NCBI GenBank assembly: GCA_035297145.1
Contig: DATGZN010000023.1
Location: forward strand, 1 to 53,361
Source of the DNA: QHXW01 sp035297145
Lineage (GTDB): Bacteria > Acidobacteriota > Terriglobia > Bryobacterales > Bryobacteraceae
Length of the DNA stretch: 53,361 nt
Direction of reading: 5' to 3'
Below the pieces are notes generated by a model that was not told where the DNA came from, did no database searches, and saw only the letters and a list, made by a program, of their open reading frames with translations. Below, in pieces: positions 34,461-43,813 of the stretch (position 1 is its first letter; every line of letters begins with the position of its first letter). A program made the position numbers and the translations under genes.

Positions 34461-36263
34461 ATGGCATTCGGCTTTCGCTACTGGATGGTGTTTCTGCCCG
34501 AGACCGAATCCCAGTCGTTTCTTCTGTTCGTCCACAATCCGGCCGGTGCCACGAAGCTTCGGAACTATGCCTCGGGCCGGGAACAGGTGATCGGCCAGCC
34601 AGGTGTCGATCGGGTTTTTCGTACCACCGAGGAAGGAAAAACCCGGCACGAGTGCGAGCCGCACAGGACGGACGACAACAGCTTCTGGTACCAAAAGACG
34701 CAGGAGCTGAACCGCCGATACCTGAGTGGTGCTGGTAGTGGGTTATCCCCCCAAGCGCGCGTTAAAGACGATGAAGCAGCAAGACCCCGGCGGAGCAGGG
34801 GCATCATTGCGGGGCGGGCTGTGCGAGGCAGCCAGCGGCAGCTGCAGGATTATGTGAATGAGCACCCGGATGTGCTCTCCAACGCAGTCCTGGGCCAATT
34901 ACCCGCCCGCATGAAGGAACTGGAGGCACGAATCCGGTGGGTATCGCCCCTGGCGCACGACGGTTACCGCGAATACCGCGACGCCGATTTTCTCGAACGG
35001 GTCGGACTGCTTGGTTTTGCGAAGGAACTGGCTGAGTTCTGGCCCAGCATGGGTCCGTCCTGGGATGGGTTGGGCATTGTGTCCGATGCGAGCGCAAGAA
35101 TCAAGCCGGGCGTCATTCTTGTTGAAGCCAAGAGCCACATTGCCGAAATCTACGGGAGCGGATGCCAGGCGAGCAAGGAATCCTCAATCAAGATCGAGGC
35201 GGCGATCGGTCACGCACGGTCCTGGTGTGGAGCTTTAGCCGACACGAACTGGCTTGGGCCACTTTATCAGTCAGCCAACCGCATCGCTCATCTTTACCTG
35301 CTGTATGAACGGTCCCGTACTCCGGTGTGGCTGGTAAACCTTTACTTTACCGGAGACCCGATCGGCCCGGTAGACCTCCCGACTTGGGAACGAGAAGTGG
35401 CTAGCGTCAAAGCGCAACTCGGACTGACGAGGCCTGTTCCGAATATGATCGAGGTATTTCTGCCCGCTCTCGGTAAATCGGATGTCCGTGAGTGCGAGGA
35501 ATTTCCGCAGCAACCGAACGAGAAGGTGGCTCCTGCGCCCTTGGCAACCACTAGGCACTTTGAGCTCTGGGCAGAAAGATGGATGGATCTGGCAAGTTTT
35601 GCCGGTGCCCACCTGATAGAACCGGCCTGGAGAATCGCGGAGGTCCTCGACCTCTGGACCGAGCCCGTCCCTGGCAATTGGGAGAGAGGCATAGACGCGC
35701 AGCTTCTCGGGGCGCGCTACAGGAGAGGAGACTTCGCTAGCCCGCACGCCGGCGAGCATGCGATCGAATACGAAATACTGAGCCAACTGGAAGTCGTCCG
35801 GTGTCTGGAGGGCTCTGTCGTCGATGGAATCAACGCCATGCCGCTAGCCCGCGATGAAACCGGCGGTCGGCGTGGCAACGTAGAAGGGGACCTTTTGCTG
35901 CTCGTAGAAAAGGACGATGCGTATCGCCTCGTCGTCTGCGAGGTAAAGGATTCCGCCAACACCTGCTGGTATGCGGCGGTCGAGAGCCTGCGGCAACTCA
36001 AGCTTCTTCAGCTAAGCGTCGCGGTACGCCAGCTGTTCCATCATCGCAACAAGCACCTCACACTGCCGACGGAGATCCCGCTCATTGGCCTGGTGGTGGC
36101 GCCCGTGCGGTATTACACCCAGCCCGGGCAGAAGGCCAATGTGTTGCCGCATGCCATCAGGCTTCTGAACGAGTTCTCAGCGAAGACCGGAGTCGAAGCG
36201 CATCTGGCAACCTGGGACGCAGGGCTTAAGGCGATCAGGAGGTTTTGTCCGCCGATTCGATAG
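34461..36263 (+). CDS. protein with two PD-(D/E)xK-like nuclease motifs
   Basis: A 600-residue protein. The first nuclease-like motif is WDGLG (201-205) followed by GVILVEAKSHIAEI (EAK at 222-224). The second is EGDLLLLVEKDD (EGD at 475-477) followed by LVVCEVKDSANTCW (EVK at 494-496). Both have the D...(D/E)-x-K pattern of PD-(D/E)xK nucleases, the second preceded by a helix with a conserved Glu (E438). The N-terminal 110 residues are basic and rich in charged side chains. A GTG at 34422 is an alternative start. It lies downstream of the GHKL gene and convergent with the SbcC-like gene. Two nuclease folds in one chain suggest duplication. Confidence 0.68.
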   Translation: MAFGFRYWMVFLPETESQSFLLFVHNPAGATKLRNYASGREQVIGQPGVDRVFRTTEEGKTRHECEPHRTDDNSFWYQKTQELNRRYLSGAGSGLSPQARVKDDEAARPRRSRGIIAGRAVRGSQRQLQDYVNEHPDVLSNAVLGQLPARMKELEARIRWVSPLAHDGYREYRDADFLERVGLLGFAKELAEFWPSMGPSWDGLGIVSDASARIKPGVILVEAKSHIAEIYGSGCQASKESSIKIEAAIGHARSWCGALADTNWLGPLYQSANRIAHLYLLYERSRTPVWLVNLYFTGDPIGPVDLPTWEREVASVKAQLGLTRPVPNMIEVFLPALGKSDVRECEEFPQQPNEKVAPAPLATTRHFELWAERWMDLASFAGAHLIEPAWRIAEVLDLWTEPVPGNWERGIDAQLLGARYRRGDFASPHAGEHAIEYEILSQLEVVRCLEGSVVDGINAMPLARDETGGRRGNVEGDLLLLVEKDDAYRLVVCEVKDSANTCWYAAVESLRQLKLLQLSVAVRQLFHHRNKHLTLPTEIPLIGLVVAPVRYYTQPGQKANVLPHAIRLLNEFSAKTGVEAHLATWDAGLKAIRRFCPPIR

Positions 36264-36431
36264 AGCAAGGGGCGATTGACAGCCGAGTTTACCCGACCCC
36301 CGACCTCGTTACCGTAATGTGGTGACCAAATCCGAGCCGGAAAGAAAGAGCGTGACACAGCGCCGCCTTTGACTAACTGCGCGAGGCAGTCGGATAGGCG
36401 GTAGCGGCCTAATCATCCAGTTCGTAAATAG

Positions 36432-39400
36432 CTAGCGCCGCCGGAGCGCCCGCCCCAAGTCGACCGCTCGTATGAATCCGCCATCGGCGTCCGCATGAAC
36501 GGCGTTCCCCTTTGGCACCAGCGCGCTCGCAGAAAGATAGTCGCCGGGCCGGCACGTGAATACGACGATCTGGAAACTGTGTGCCTTGTCGGTAAGCAAC
36601 GCGCGAAACCAGTCCATCCGGTCGTCGTCGCTCTGAACGAGCTGATCGTCCAGAACAATCACCGAGCACAAATATTCAGCCAGTGACAGGCGGTACAAAG
36701 TGGACAATTGCTCGCGGGTGCCGACCGATATCTGCCCCGTAGACCTCACCACGCCCGAGACCATAACGCCTTGAGTGCCCAGTTGCGCGGTAAGCTGGAC
36801 GGTCTCGTAGCGTCGTTGGGTCAATTCTTGGAACCGCCCGGCGATCGCTGGCCCAAGCGTCTGCCCGAGGTTGCTCGCCTGGGCGGCATCGGCCTCCTTC
36901 ATTTGGTCTAGCAGCAGCCTCCAGGCCTCATACTCCGCCTCGATTTCCCTTTCCTGACGCTCCGCCAACTCGAACGCCTCGGTAGCGTCGCGCAGCCGCT
37001 CGCGGGCCACGGCGCCGCCAACTTGTTCGAGAGCGCCATGCGCCCGCTGGATGTCGCGCTCGATCCCGTCAAGCTCCACCTTGATGCCAGCCGCGGCAGT
37101 CCGGGCGGCGCTGACCTCGTCATTGCTGACGAGGCGATCAGGGACAGGAAGGGCCGCGTGAGAGTTAATCGCTTCCTGCAGCCGGTTCTCGGCCGCGGCC
37201 AAGTTCTCAGCGTCGCGCTGTTTTCGGAGCTCGATCAGTCGACCATGCTCCGCCGCATGGTTAGTTTTGGCCGTCGTGAGCTGTGCTTGTGCAGCCTCGA
37301 CTGCAGTGGCTGCCTGTGCCGCATTGGTGCGGGCGCCGCTCAGGGCCGCATCGATGCGCTTTTTGCGGGCGTCGATCTGACGTTCCAGGGAGGTGAACCC
37401 GGCGGTGACCTCTTCTTTCTCGCGGATAGCGGCTGCGAGGGTGGCCTGCGAGGCTATCAATGCAGCATCCAGGCCCTCCGGAAAGGCCGCGAGCACTGCA
37501 TCCCGCGCGGCCACGGCCGCGTCCAACGCCAATATCGAGTGCCGGGCGCGCTCGTCGGCGAGTGTGCGGTCATTCGCCGTCTCGTTGGCGATCGCGCGCG
37601 CCGCTTCGGCCTCCTGCGAAAAATGCCGTCGTCGCTTTCGCAACCCCGAGACAGCATCAGCGCCGAGCATCTCGATATCGGCGGCCAGCGTAACGAGACC
37701 TATATCTCCAAGGGCGGCCCGGTATGCCACCGCCCGTTCCGACGCTTCACGCAATGCCTCCGCCGTGCCATCGAGTGCAGCGATCTGCGTGCGCAACGAT
37801 TCCAACTCTGTATCCTTGGTCCTGATGCCGGCCTCCAGATCTTGCGCTTCAGCGCTCTTGGCATCCAGTCCGGCGAGGTCCGTGACACCGGCGGCAACGA
37901 GGTGCGGCTCCACCTCTCGGCTCCAGCGATCTTCCAAGCCCCTGGCTTTCTCTTGCACCTCGCGTCGGCCGCCGCGGACATGTACCGTAGCGATGTCGCC
38001 GACGGTGACTTCAACCTCGGCCTTAGCTTCGATATTGAGAGTTTGGGCGGTTGAAGCCAAATCGACCTGCTGGCCGTCCTTTCGAATCCGGAGGTCGAAG
38101 CGGGCCTTCGGGGTCACAGTCACCACAAAACCAACGTCGAGGGCGCCGCGCGCAGCGGCAAGCTCATTCGAGAGACTGCGCATGGGACCGAGCGCGCCAG
38201 GCGGCGGGACCATAATCGCGGAGCGCTGTCCAGCCAGTGCCGCCCGGTCTCGGGTAGTCGCCTCCAAGCGACGGTTGAGGTCAGTCTTCTTATCGAGAGC
38301 AGACTGAGCCTCTGCGACGTGCTTGTCAGCGGCCTGAACGTCGAGAGCGCGCTCAAGCAAGTCGCATCGGCGAAGTTCCCCGTCAAAGGCCGTCTGTCTT
38401 GCCGTTGCTTGCGAAGCGGTTTCAAGCGCGCCGCGGGCTGTTGCCTCCTGGTCCTGGAGATCATGTTCGGCGGTGGCAACAGCTTCGACAAGCTTCTGCG
38501 CGGCTAAGCCACCATCGATCCGTTGCTGCGCCTCATTCGCCGCCTGGTCGGCCCCGGACTTTCGCAATTCGAGCTGCTGGCGGACAACCGTATCGGTCAC
38601 GCCAGGATCTGATCCTTCGGCTCGGGCCGCCTCTTCCGCAGCTTTGAGGGCGGCCTCCGTCTCCTTCTCCCGGCCCCGCGCCCCGTTCAGCGCCTTCTCC
38701 GCCTCGTTGATCTTTTCGGCCAGCGTCTCGGTTTCGCGCTCCGCCTTTTCCACTTCGGTCCCGATCCTCTGAATACGCAGCACATCTTCCTGTGCCAGCC
38801 GGACCTGCTCCGCCGCGACCGAGCGACACGTGGCCTGCGAGGCAAGCTGTTCAAGATTTGTGACGAGATCGGCCGCCACAGCCAATGCTTCCTGCCTCTG
38901 GGTGCGCCTATCCGTAAGATCCAGCAAGTGCCTCTCCGCGCCTTCCGAGTCGGCCACAACTCTCTCCAGCCTCTCCTTCTCGTCCCTTGTCTCGTTCAGT
39001 CGCTCGGCGGCCGCCTTGAAAACGCTCCCTTTGGCGGTCTTCTTCGCGCCTTTGTCGGTGTACGCAGAGTCCCGTCGCGCCTGCGTTTCCCTAAGTAGCG
39101 CGATGAACAATGGGTCCTGCGCAACGGCCTGCAAAGCTGCGGCGATCTGTTCCTTACCGCTGCCGGTTGGATCATCCTGCAGACTATTGCGGAGCACGGC
39201 GCCGACGTCCTCTTGCGGGGACAGGAGCGCCGTCGCGAGGAAACTTGTCGGAAGTCCCTTAGCACCGCCGGAGCCGCCGGGCTCAGGAATGCCCCACCGC
39301 AGGATCTCCCGCAGCTTCGCGTCCACCTTCCTTCCCCGCTCCACATCATCAAAGTCCTGGCCATTCTTCGATTCCTGCAGAAGCGACGAGCCACCCTTGC

Positions 39401-39665
39401 CGAACTGCTTCCGTATGCGCCAGATGCGTTGCGCTTCGGTTTCGAACGTCATCTCGACAACCGGGTCGCCGCTACCCGTCCACCCGACATACTGGTCGCA
39501 ATGTGTCGACGTGTGAGGAAGCAGCAAGCCCAAGCGAATGGCGGCGACCACCGTGGATTTCCCGAGATCGTTGGGACCGTACAGCACGTTGAGCCCTGGT
39601 CCGAACTCGACGTCCACACTCTCGATCGCGGCGAAGCTCGCGATGCGCAGCCTATGGAGCCTCAT
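36432..39665 (-). CDS. SbcC/Rad50-like SMC-type ATPase
   Basis: A 1077-residue protein. The Walker A is GPNDLGKST (30-38). Long coiled-coil arms fill about residues 200-900. The ABC signature appears as ISVGTREQL (about 979-987) and the Walker B is VIVLDDQ (1002-1008). It should pair with the SbcD-like nuclease to act on DNA ends or hairpins. The middle has no CxxC zinc hook; instead there is a beta-rich insert (FVVTVTPKARFDLRIRKDG, then IATVHVRGG), so dimerisation differs from Rad50. The ATG overlaps the SbcD stop by 4 bases (ATGA), so translation is coupled. It is the last gene of the minus-strand cluster and convergent with the dual-nuclease gene. Confidence 0.9.
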   Translation of the reverse strand: MRLHRLRIASFAAIESVDVEFGPGLNVLYGPNDLGKSTVVAAIRLGLLLPHTSTHCDQYVGWTGSGDPVVEMTFETEAQRIWRIRKQFGKGGSSLLQESKNGQDFDDVERGRKVDAKLREILRWGIPEPGGSGGAKGLPTSFLATALLSPQEDVGAVLRNSLQDDPTGSGKEQIAAALQAVAQDPLFIALLRETQARRDSAYTDKGAKKTAKGSVFKAAAERLNETRDEKERLERVVADSEGAERHLLDLTDRRTQRQEALAVAADLVTNLEQLASQATCRSVAAEQVRLAQEDVLRIQRIGTEVEKAERETETLAEKINEAEKALNGARGREKETEAALKAAEEAARAEGSDPGVTDTVVRQQLELRKSGADQAANEAQQRIDGGLAAQKLVEAVATAEHDLQDQEATARGALETASQATARQTAFDGELRRCDLLERALDVQAADKHVAEAQSALDKKTDLNRRLEATTRDRAALAGQRSAIMVPPPGALGPMRSLSNELAAARGALDVGFVVTVTPKARFDLRIRKDGQQVDLASTAQTLNIEAKAEVEVTVGDIATVHVRGGRREVQEKARGLEDRWSREVEPHLVAAGVTDLAGLDAKSAEAQDLEAGIRTKDTELESLRTQIAALDGTAEALREASERAVAYRAALGDIGLVTLAADIEMLGADAVSGLRKRRRHFSQEAEAARAIANETANDRTLADERARHSILALDAAVAARDAVLAAFPEGLDAALIASQATLAAAIREKEEVTAGFTSLERQIDARKKRIDAALSGARTNAAQAATAVEAAQAQLTTAKTNHAAEHGRLIELRKQRDAENLAAAENRLQEAINSHAALPVPDRLVSNDEVSAARTAAAGIKVELDGIERDIQRAHGALEQVGGAVARERLRDATEAFELAERQEREIEAEYEAWRLLLDQMKEADAAQASNLGQTLGPAIAGRFQELTQRRYETVQLTAQLGTQGVMVSGVVRSTGQISVGTREQLSTLYRLSLAEYLCSVIVLDDQLVQSDDDRMDWFRALLTDKAHSFQIVVFTCRPGDYLSASALVPKGNAVHADADGGFIRAVDLGRALRRR

Positions 39666-40825
39666 ACACCGCGCTCACCTGTCGCGTCGTGACTCTGCAA
39701 CAGCTTGTAAAGATGCGCCAGCGCCCGCGTAGCCTTTGATTTCTCGGATTCGTCCATCGCCTCCGCGACGAGCCGGTCAAGTCGCACGACGGTGTCCTTT
39801 AGCACTGGCGGGAGGTCGTCGGGAAAAGCGCCCCCGGAACCGACTTGTAACCGCAGGTTGGCCAGATCCTCCACCAGGACGCCAACGCGGCCATGTGTCG
39901 CGTCGGTCCCTCGGAGGTCGCGCAGTATCCGATCAATCTCGCTCTCCTCGGAGAGGGAGACGGTCATGTCGAGATGCAGTCGGACGACGTGGCGATCGAG
40001 ATCGGGGGTGGTCAACAAACCACGAAGCTCGTTCATGTCACGGCACCGTACGTCGATCCATCGCCAGAAGGCAACCGGCTCGGCATCGACGCGTGGGCGC
40101 AATCCGCGCCTGAACAGCGCGACGAGCGCGACGCGGCCTGCGCCGGCCTCGTCGAAGCTCGTGGGTTCGGGAGCGCCCGGATATACTGTCGGCACCGGCA
40201 GGTTCTCGGTAACGTCGCGGAACGAATGGGTGTCGCCTATGGCGAGATAGTCCAGTCCGCGTTGCACGCCAGCATCCCGGCGAATCGGAAAGTTCGTTTG
40301 ATACCCGTCAATGTCAAATGTGCACCCGTGGACGCAACCGATGCGGAGCCGTTCATCGCCAGGTTCGCGCGCCGGCAACGCCATCGCCAGATCGTTCTCG
40401 CCTGCCTTCGATCGGCACGGCCGCGCGTATAAAACCGCGTGGGGTGCCAGCTCATACATGAAATCATCGCGGTCGACGACGTGAACCCACTCGGGAAGCC
40501 TTGCTCGAAAAGCGTGACCGGGCGCCCACACTGACTCCGGCGTCAGAGGGTCATGGTTCCCAGGAATCAAAAAGAGAGGCGGATGCTGGCCAGCATGGCC
40601 TCGGAACGTCCTTACAAGCCCCTCCCAAAAGTCCGGAGCCGGGTCCGGATCATCGAATATATCCCCAACACACAACACAGCATTTACCGCGTTGCGTCGC
40701 GCGACGTCGAGGATCCTCGCGATCACATCCATACGTGCCCGCGACAACTTTTTCTGCCCCTCGTCCGGGAACGACGGGAAGCGTCGCCCGAGGTGCCAAT
40801 CGGCGGTATGCAGCAGCCTTAGCAC
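39662..40825 (-). CDS. SbcD/Mre11-like metallophosphoesterase
   Basis: A 387-residue nuclease. The GTG at 40825 is chosen because it gives VLRLLHTADWHLGRRF, the family N-terminus; it overlaps the stop codon of the SNF2 gene. Metallophosphoesterase motifs: HTADWHLG (about 6-13), CVGDIFDDPDP (about 54-64), IPGNHDP and later CVHGCTFD and IGDTHSF. The motifs are complete, so an active two-metal nuclease is likely. It forms a pair with the downstream SbcC-like ATPase (4-base overlap). In Escherichia coli SbcCD cuts hairpins and DNA ends. Here, in a helicase-nuclease cluster, it probably processes foreign DNA; this is inference. Confidence 0.93.
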   Translation of the reverse strand: MLRLLHTADWHLGRRFPSFPDEGQKKLSRARMDVIARILDVARRNAVNAVLCVGDIFDDPDPAPDFWEGLVRTFRGHAGQHPPLFLIPGNHDPLTPESVWAPGHAFRARLPEWVHVVDRDDFMYELAPHAVLYARPCRSKAGENDLAMALPAREPGDERLRIGCVHGCTFDIDGYQTNFPIRRDAGVQRGLDYLAIGDTHSFRDVTENLPVPTVYPGAPEPTSFDEAGAGRVALVALFRRGLRPRVDAEPVAFWRWIDVRCRDMNELRGLLTTPDLDRHVVRLHLDMTVSLSEESEIDRILRDLRGTDATHGRVGVLVEDLANLRLQVGSGGAFPDDLPPVLKDTVVRLDRLVAEAMDESEKSKATRALAHLYKLLQSHDATGERGV

Positions 40826-43764
40826 GACGTCTCCGGGTTCGGCGCGGCGATCTGGAACGCCGCCTGGAACAGCCGGGTCACCGTCGGCGCCCGATAACGA
40901 AGCTTGTGGTATTCGTCGCGCCATTTTCTGTAGACCTCGTCCTCTCTAGATTCCAATGCGCCGATGCGGTGTTCGAGACTCTCTTCCTTGGTGGCCAGCC
41001 TCAAGATCTCGGCCTCGATCCGGTCTCGCGCACTGGACCCAACAATCTCGTCACGTCGAGCCCGCGCGGCCCGCAGCTTTTCAACGATACTAGCCCGCTC
41101 GCGCCGACACACCAGGATTTTGTCCTCGACGAAGCGCTCAAGCTGACCGATAGCCTGCTCGAAATGCTGCTGCTCGCCTTCCTCGACCTGTCGCTGGTCG
41201 ACGAATACGGCCTCATCGACCGCGTCGTCGAGCCATTGCGCGTCCACGGGAACCTTGAATGCCGGACCGTCGGTCGCCGTCAAGCGCGCTATTTTAGCGG
41301 CGAGCGACGGATCGACCGAGGTCCCGGCAACCACAGCCGCTGCCACGAGCCGTTGAACGGGCTCAAAGCCGAAGTAGTCGACCAGCGTGACGCAAATAAG
41401 CCCAGCTTTCCCCGCGAGTGCAGCGAGGTCCGGAGAAGAGCCTGGAGGCAGGTGCAGCGTGACCGTGTCACCGCCTGACCAGGTTCGGGCCTGCGCGATC
41501 GCAGCGCGAACCAGCGGATGTACGAGGTTCAAGGACTCGGCATCGGTCAGTGCTCTCGCGTCCCCCGTGGCGAACCGCCGGCCGTCCCCAACCTCAACGG
41601 GTAATGCGGCACCGGGCACCACTTCGAACACAACCCGACCAGCCTCATCGGAACGCCGGTGTTTGACCGCGCGTGCGTAGAGGTATCCATCCACCAGGTC
41701 TGCGAGATCCCTATCGAGGTCCGCCAAGCTGTCAGGCAGGTCCTCCCGCAGGCGTTTGAACACTCTGCGCACGTTCTCGTCAAAACGCGACTCGATGATC
41801 TGGGAGGTCCGCTCGTACTCCTTCTCGAAAGCCTCTCTGCGCTCTGAAATCTTGTCTCGCAGTGCAGCGATCTCGCGCGTGACCTCGTCGAGCGTGCGGG
41901 AACGGCTATAGATGCTGCGGAGATCGCTCTCGAACTCGACTGACAGAGCTGATACCATGAGCTCGGGAGCGTCGGTCCGCGGCTCATGCAAGACATGGTC
42001 TGAGGCGTCGAGGACTCTGCCGAAGAGATCAAGCTTTTGGCTCAGAATCTCAAAGGTTAGCCGGTGCGCCTCGTTATCCCGTGCAATAAAGTTGACCACG
42101 GTGACATCCCGCTGCTGACTGTACCGATGGCAGCGCCCGATGCGCTGTTCGATGCGCTGCGGGTTCCATGGCAAATCGTAATTGATGACCGTCTCGCAAA
42201 ATTGCAGGTTCAACCCTTTTGCACCCGCCTCGGTGCAAACAAGGACCTTCGAACGGGTGCGAAACTCGTGCACAAGAGCAAGCCGCACGGCCACCTCGCG
42301 ACTCGGTCTGACTCCCTGCGGAAGACGGGCGCCTTCCTCCTGTTGCCAGCGCGCGTGCGCTTGCTGCGCACGCTCGTGATCGTTGACGCCGCGGAACAAT
42401 GTGATGTCTTCCTCGCCGAGGCCAATGGCAAGGAGCAGCCGGCGCAAGTACTCCTGGGTGGTGATCGACTCCGTAAACACAACGGCCTTGCCGCTGCCGC
42501 GGCCGTCCCGCCCCAGATCAAGAATCACCTTGATCGCTTCTTGGAATGATCGCGCCTTAGCATCGTTCGGAAGCGACCGCGCGCGGGTGACGAAGTCCTC
42601 GACGCGGACCAGCTCGGTCGCGAGGGCTGCACGATCGATGGGCTGAGCCGGCTCGTCCGGAGATTCTTCGATTTCATCCTCGTCCTCAAGATCCTGGAAC
42701 TCGTTGATCATTGGGTCGTCGGAACGCAATCCCGCTTGCAGGCGACGCAGACGGGCGGCAACGTTCTCCAGACTCGCCGCCAGGGCCGAGATTGACGACG
42801 CCATGCGCCGGTGGAATCCGATCAGCTGAAGACGCCGTTGTCGGCCGGCGAACGCATACAGGGACGGCTCAAGGAGGTACTCGGTCACATCGTCGTAGAG
42901 CGACCGCTCGGCGTCACTCATTGCGTATTCGTACAATCTGCAGCGTCGTTGCGTGAAAGGCCGGTCAAGAAATTCCTGGGCCTGACGGCGCAGCGTCCTC
43001 CGTTGGACCATCGCGAGACGTCGTTTGAGCTCGTGCTCCTGGCCAGGGACCAGCGTTCGATCATCCTCAGAGCAGAACACTTTGCGGAACGTCGTGATGT
43101 CCCCGAGAAGAGTGCCCGTTGGCTCGACGTACTGTACCAAGCCCCACAGTTCGGCGAGGGAGTTCTGCATCGGTGTCGCAGTGAGCAGCAGCACCGGCGT
43201 TGAACGCAGAAAGCCGCGGACGCGGTGTGCCATCAAGGCCTCATCCGAGCTTTCGTCGTAAATTCCGTCACGCCCGTATCTCTTGTGCAGTCCGGCGAAG
43301 ATCTCATGTGCTTCGTCGATCACGGCGAGATCGAAGGGCGGGACGGCGCCGAGAGGGGTTGCGCCGCGCTCGCTGCCCGCGAATTCTCGGCCTACCAGGT
43401 ACACGCCTGGTGCGAAGAAACTCGCCTCGTTCTCACGCGCCTGGATGCCGAATAGATTTAATAGCTCGCCCTGCCACTGGCCGATCAGCGATTTGGGCAC
43501 AATCAGCAGGATGCGTTGCGCACCCTCGGCCCTGCGTTGGGCAATGACTAAGCCGGCCTCAATCGTCTTTCCCAGGCCAACCTCGTCTGCGAGAATGCAC
43601 CCACCTTCGCGAAGACGTCGGAGCGCGAAGATCACTGCGTCGATCTGGTGGGGGTTGGGATCAATGCGCGCCTGGCGCTGAGCAGCCGCATAGCGCTCCC
43701 GGTCGTCTGGCCGACGGATGCGGACGAGGTCCTCAGCGAGAATGCGCAGATTGAATGCGTGCAT
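40819..43764 (-). CDS. SNF2-family helicase (RapA/HepA-like, DrmD-like)
   Basis: A 981-residue SF2 translocase. The ATP site is DEVGLGKTIE (60-69), the Walker B is DEAH (150-153), and motif III is LLTATPMQNS (about 193-202). The helicase-C part has TEAGAKGLNLQFC, NYDLPWNPQRIEQRIGR and HRYSQQ (roughly 500-560). The C-terminal 400 residues are a helical accessory region (e.g. SRTLDEVTREIAALRDK). The architecture resembles RapA and the DrmD helicase of class 1 DISARM, but the other DISARM genes are absent. It starts 49 bases after the SF1 gene and overlaps the SbcD start by 7 bases. It likely moves along DNA and hands substrate to the nucleases. Confidence 0.93.
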   Translation of the reverse strand: MHAFNLRILAEDLVRIRRPDDRERYAAAQRQARIDPNPHQIDAVIFALRRLREGGCILADEVGLGKTIEAGLVIAQRRAEGAQRILLIVPKSLIGQWQGELLNLFGIQARENEASFFAPGVYLVGREFAGSERGATPLGAVPPFDLAVIDEAHEIFAGLHKRYGRDGIYDESSDEALMAHRVRGFLRSTPVLLLTATPMQNSLAELWGLVQYVEPTGTLLGDITTFRKVFCSEDDRTLVPGQEHELKRRLAMVQRRTLRRQAQEFLDRPFTQRRCRLYEYAMSDAERSLYDDVTEYLLEPSLYAFAGRQRRLQLIGFHRRMASSISALAASLENVAARLRRLQAGLRSDDPMINEFQDLEDEDEIEESPDEPAQPIDRAALATELVRVEDFVTRARSLPNDAKARSFQEAIKVILDLGRDGRGSGKAVVFTESITTQEYLRRLLLAIGLGEEDITLFRGVNDHERAQQAHARWQQEEGARLPQGVRPSREVAVRLALVHEFRTRSKVLVCTEAGAKGLNLQFCETVINYDLPWNPQRIEQRIGRCHRYSQQRDVTVVNFIARDNEAHRLTFEILSQKLDLFGRVLDASDHVLHEPRTDAPELMVSALSVEFESDLRSIYSRSRTLDEVTREIAALRDKISERREAFEKEYERTSQIIESRFDENVRRVFKRLREDLPDSLADLDRDLADLVDGYLYARAVKHRRSDEAGRVVFEVVPGAALPVEVGDGRRFATGDARALTDAESLNLVHPLVRAAIAQARTWSGGDTVTLHLPPGSSPDLAALAGKAGLICVTLVDYFGFEPVQRLVAAAVVAGTSVDPSLAAKIARLTATDGPAFKVPVDAQWLDDAVDEAVFVDQRQVEEGEQQHFEQAIGQLERFVEDKILVCRRERASIVEKLRAARARRDEIVGSSARDRIEAEILRLATKEESLEHRIGALESREDEVYRKWRDEYHKLRYRAPTVTRLFQAAFQIAAPNPETSC

Positions 43765-43813
43765 GTCGATGGTCGGTGAACCTCAACTCATTGTCGAGAA
43801 GGTCTCCAGTAAC

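Noticed and set aside
36432..39665. Assignment of the coiled-coil ATPase to Wadjet or Lamassu
   Set aside because: Its partner is an SbcD-like nuclease with overlapping frames, and JetA/B/D or LmuA-type genes are absent.
40501..41478. 325-codon + strand frame across the SbcD/SNF2 joint
   Set aside because: It spans the overlap of two well-supported genes on the other strand and has no family-like sequence.
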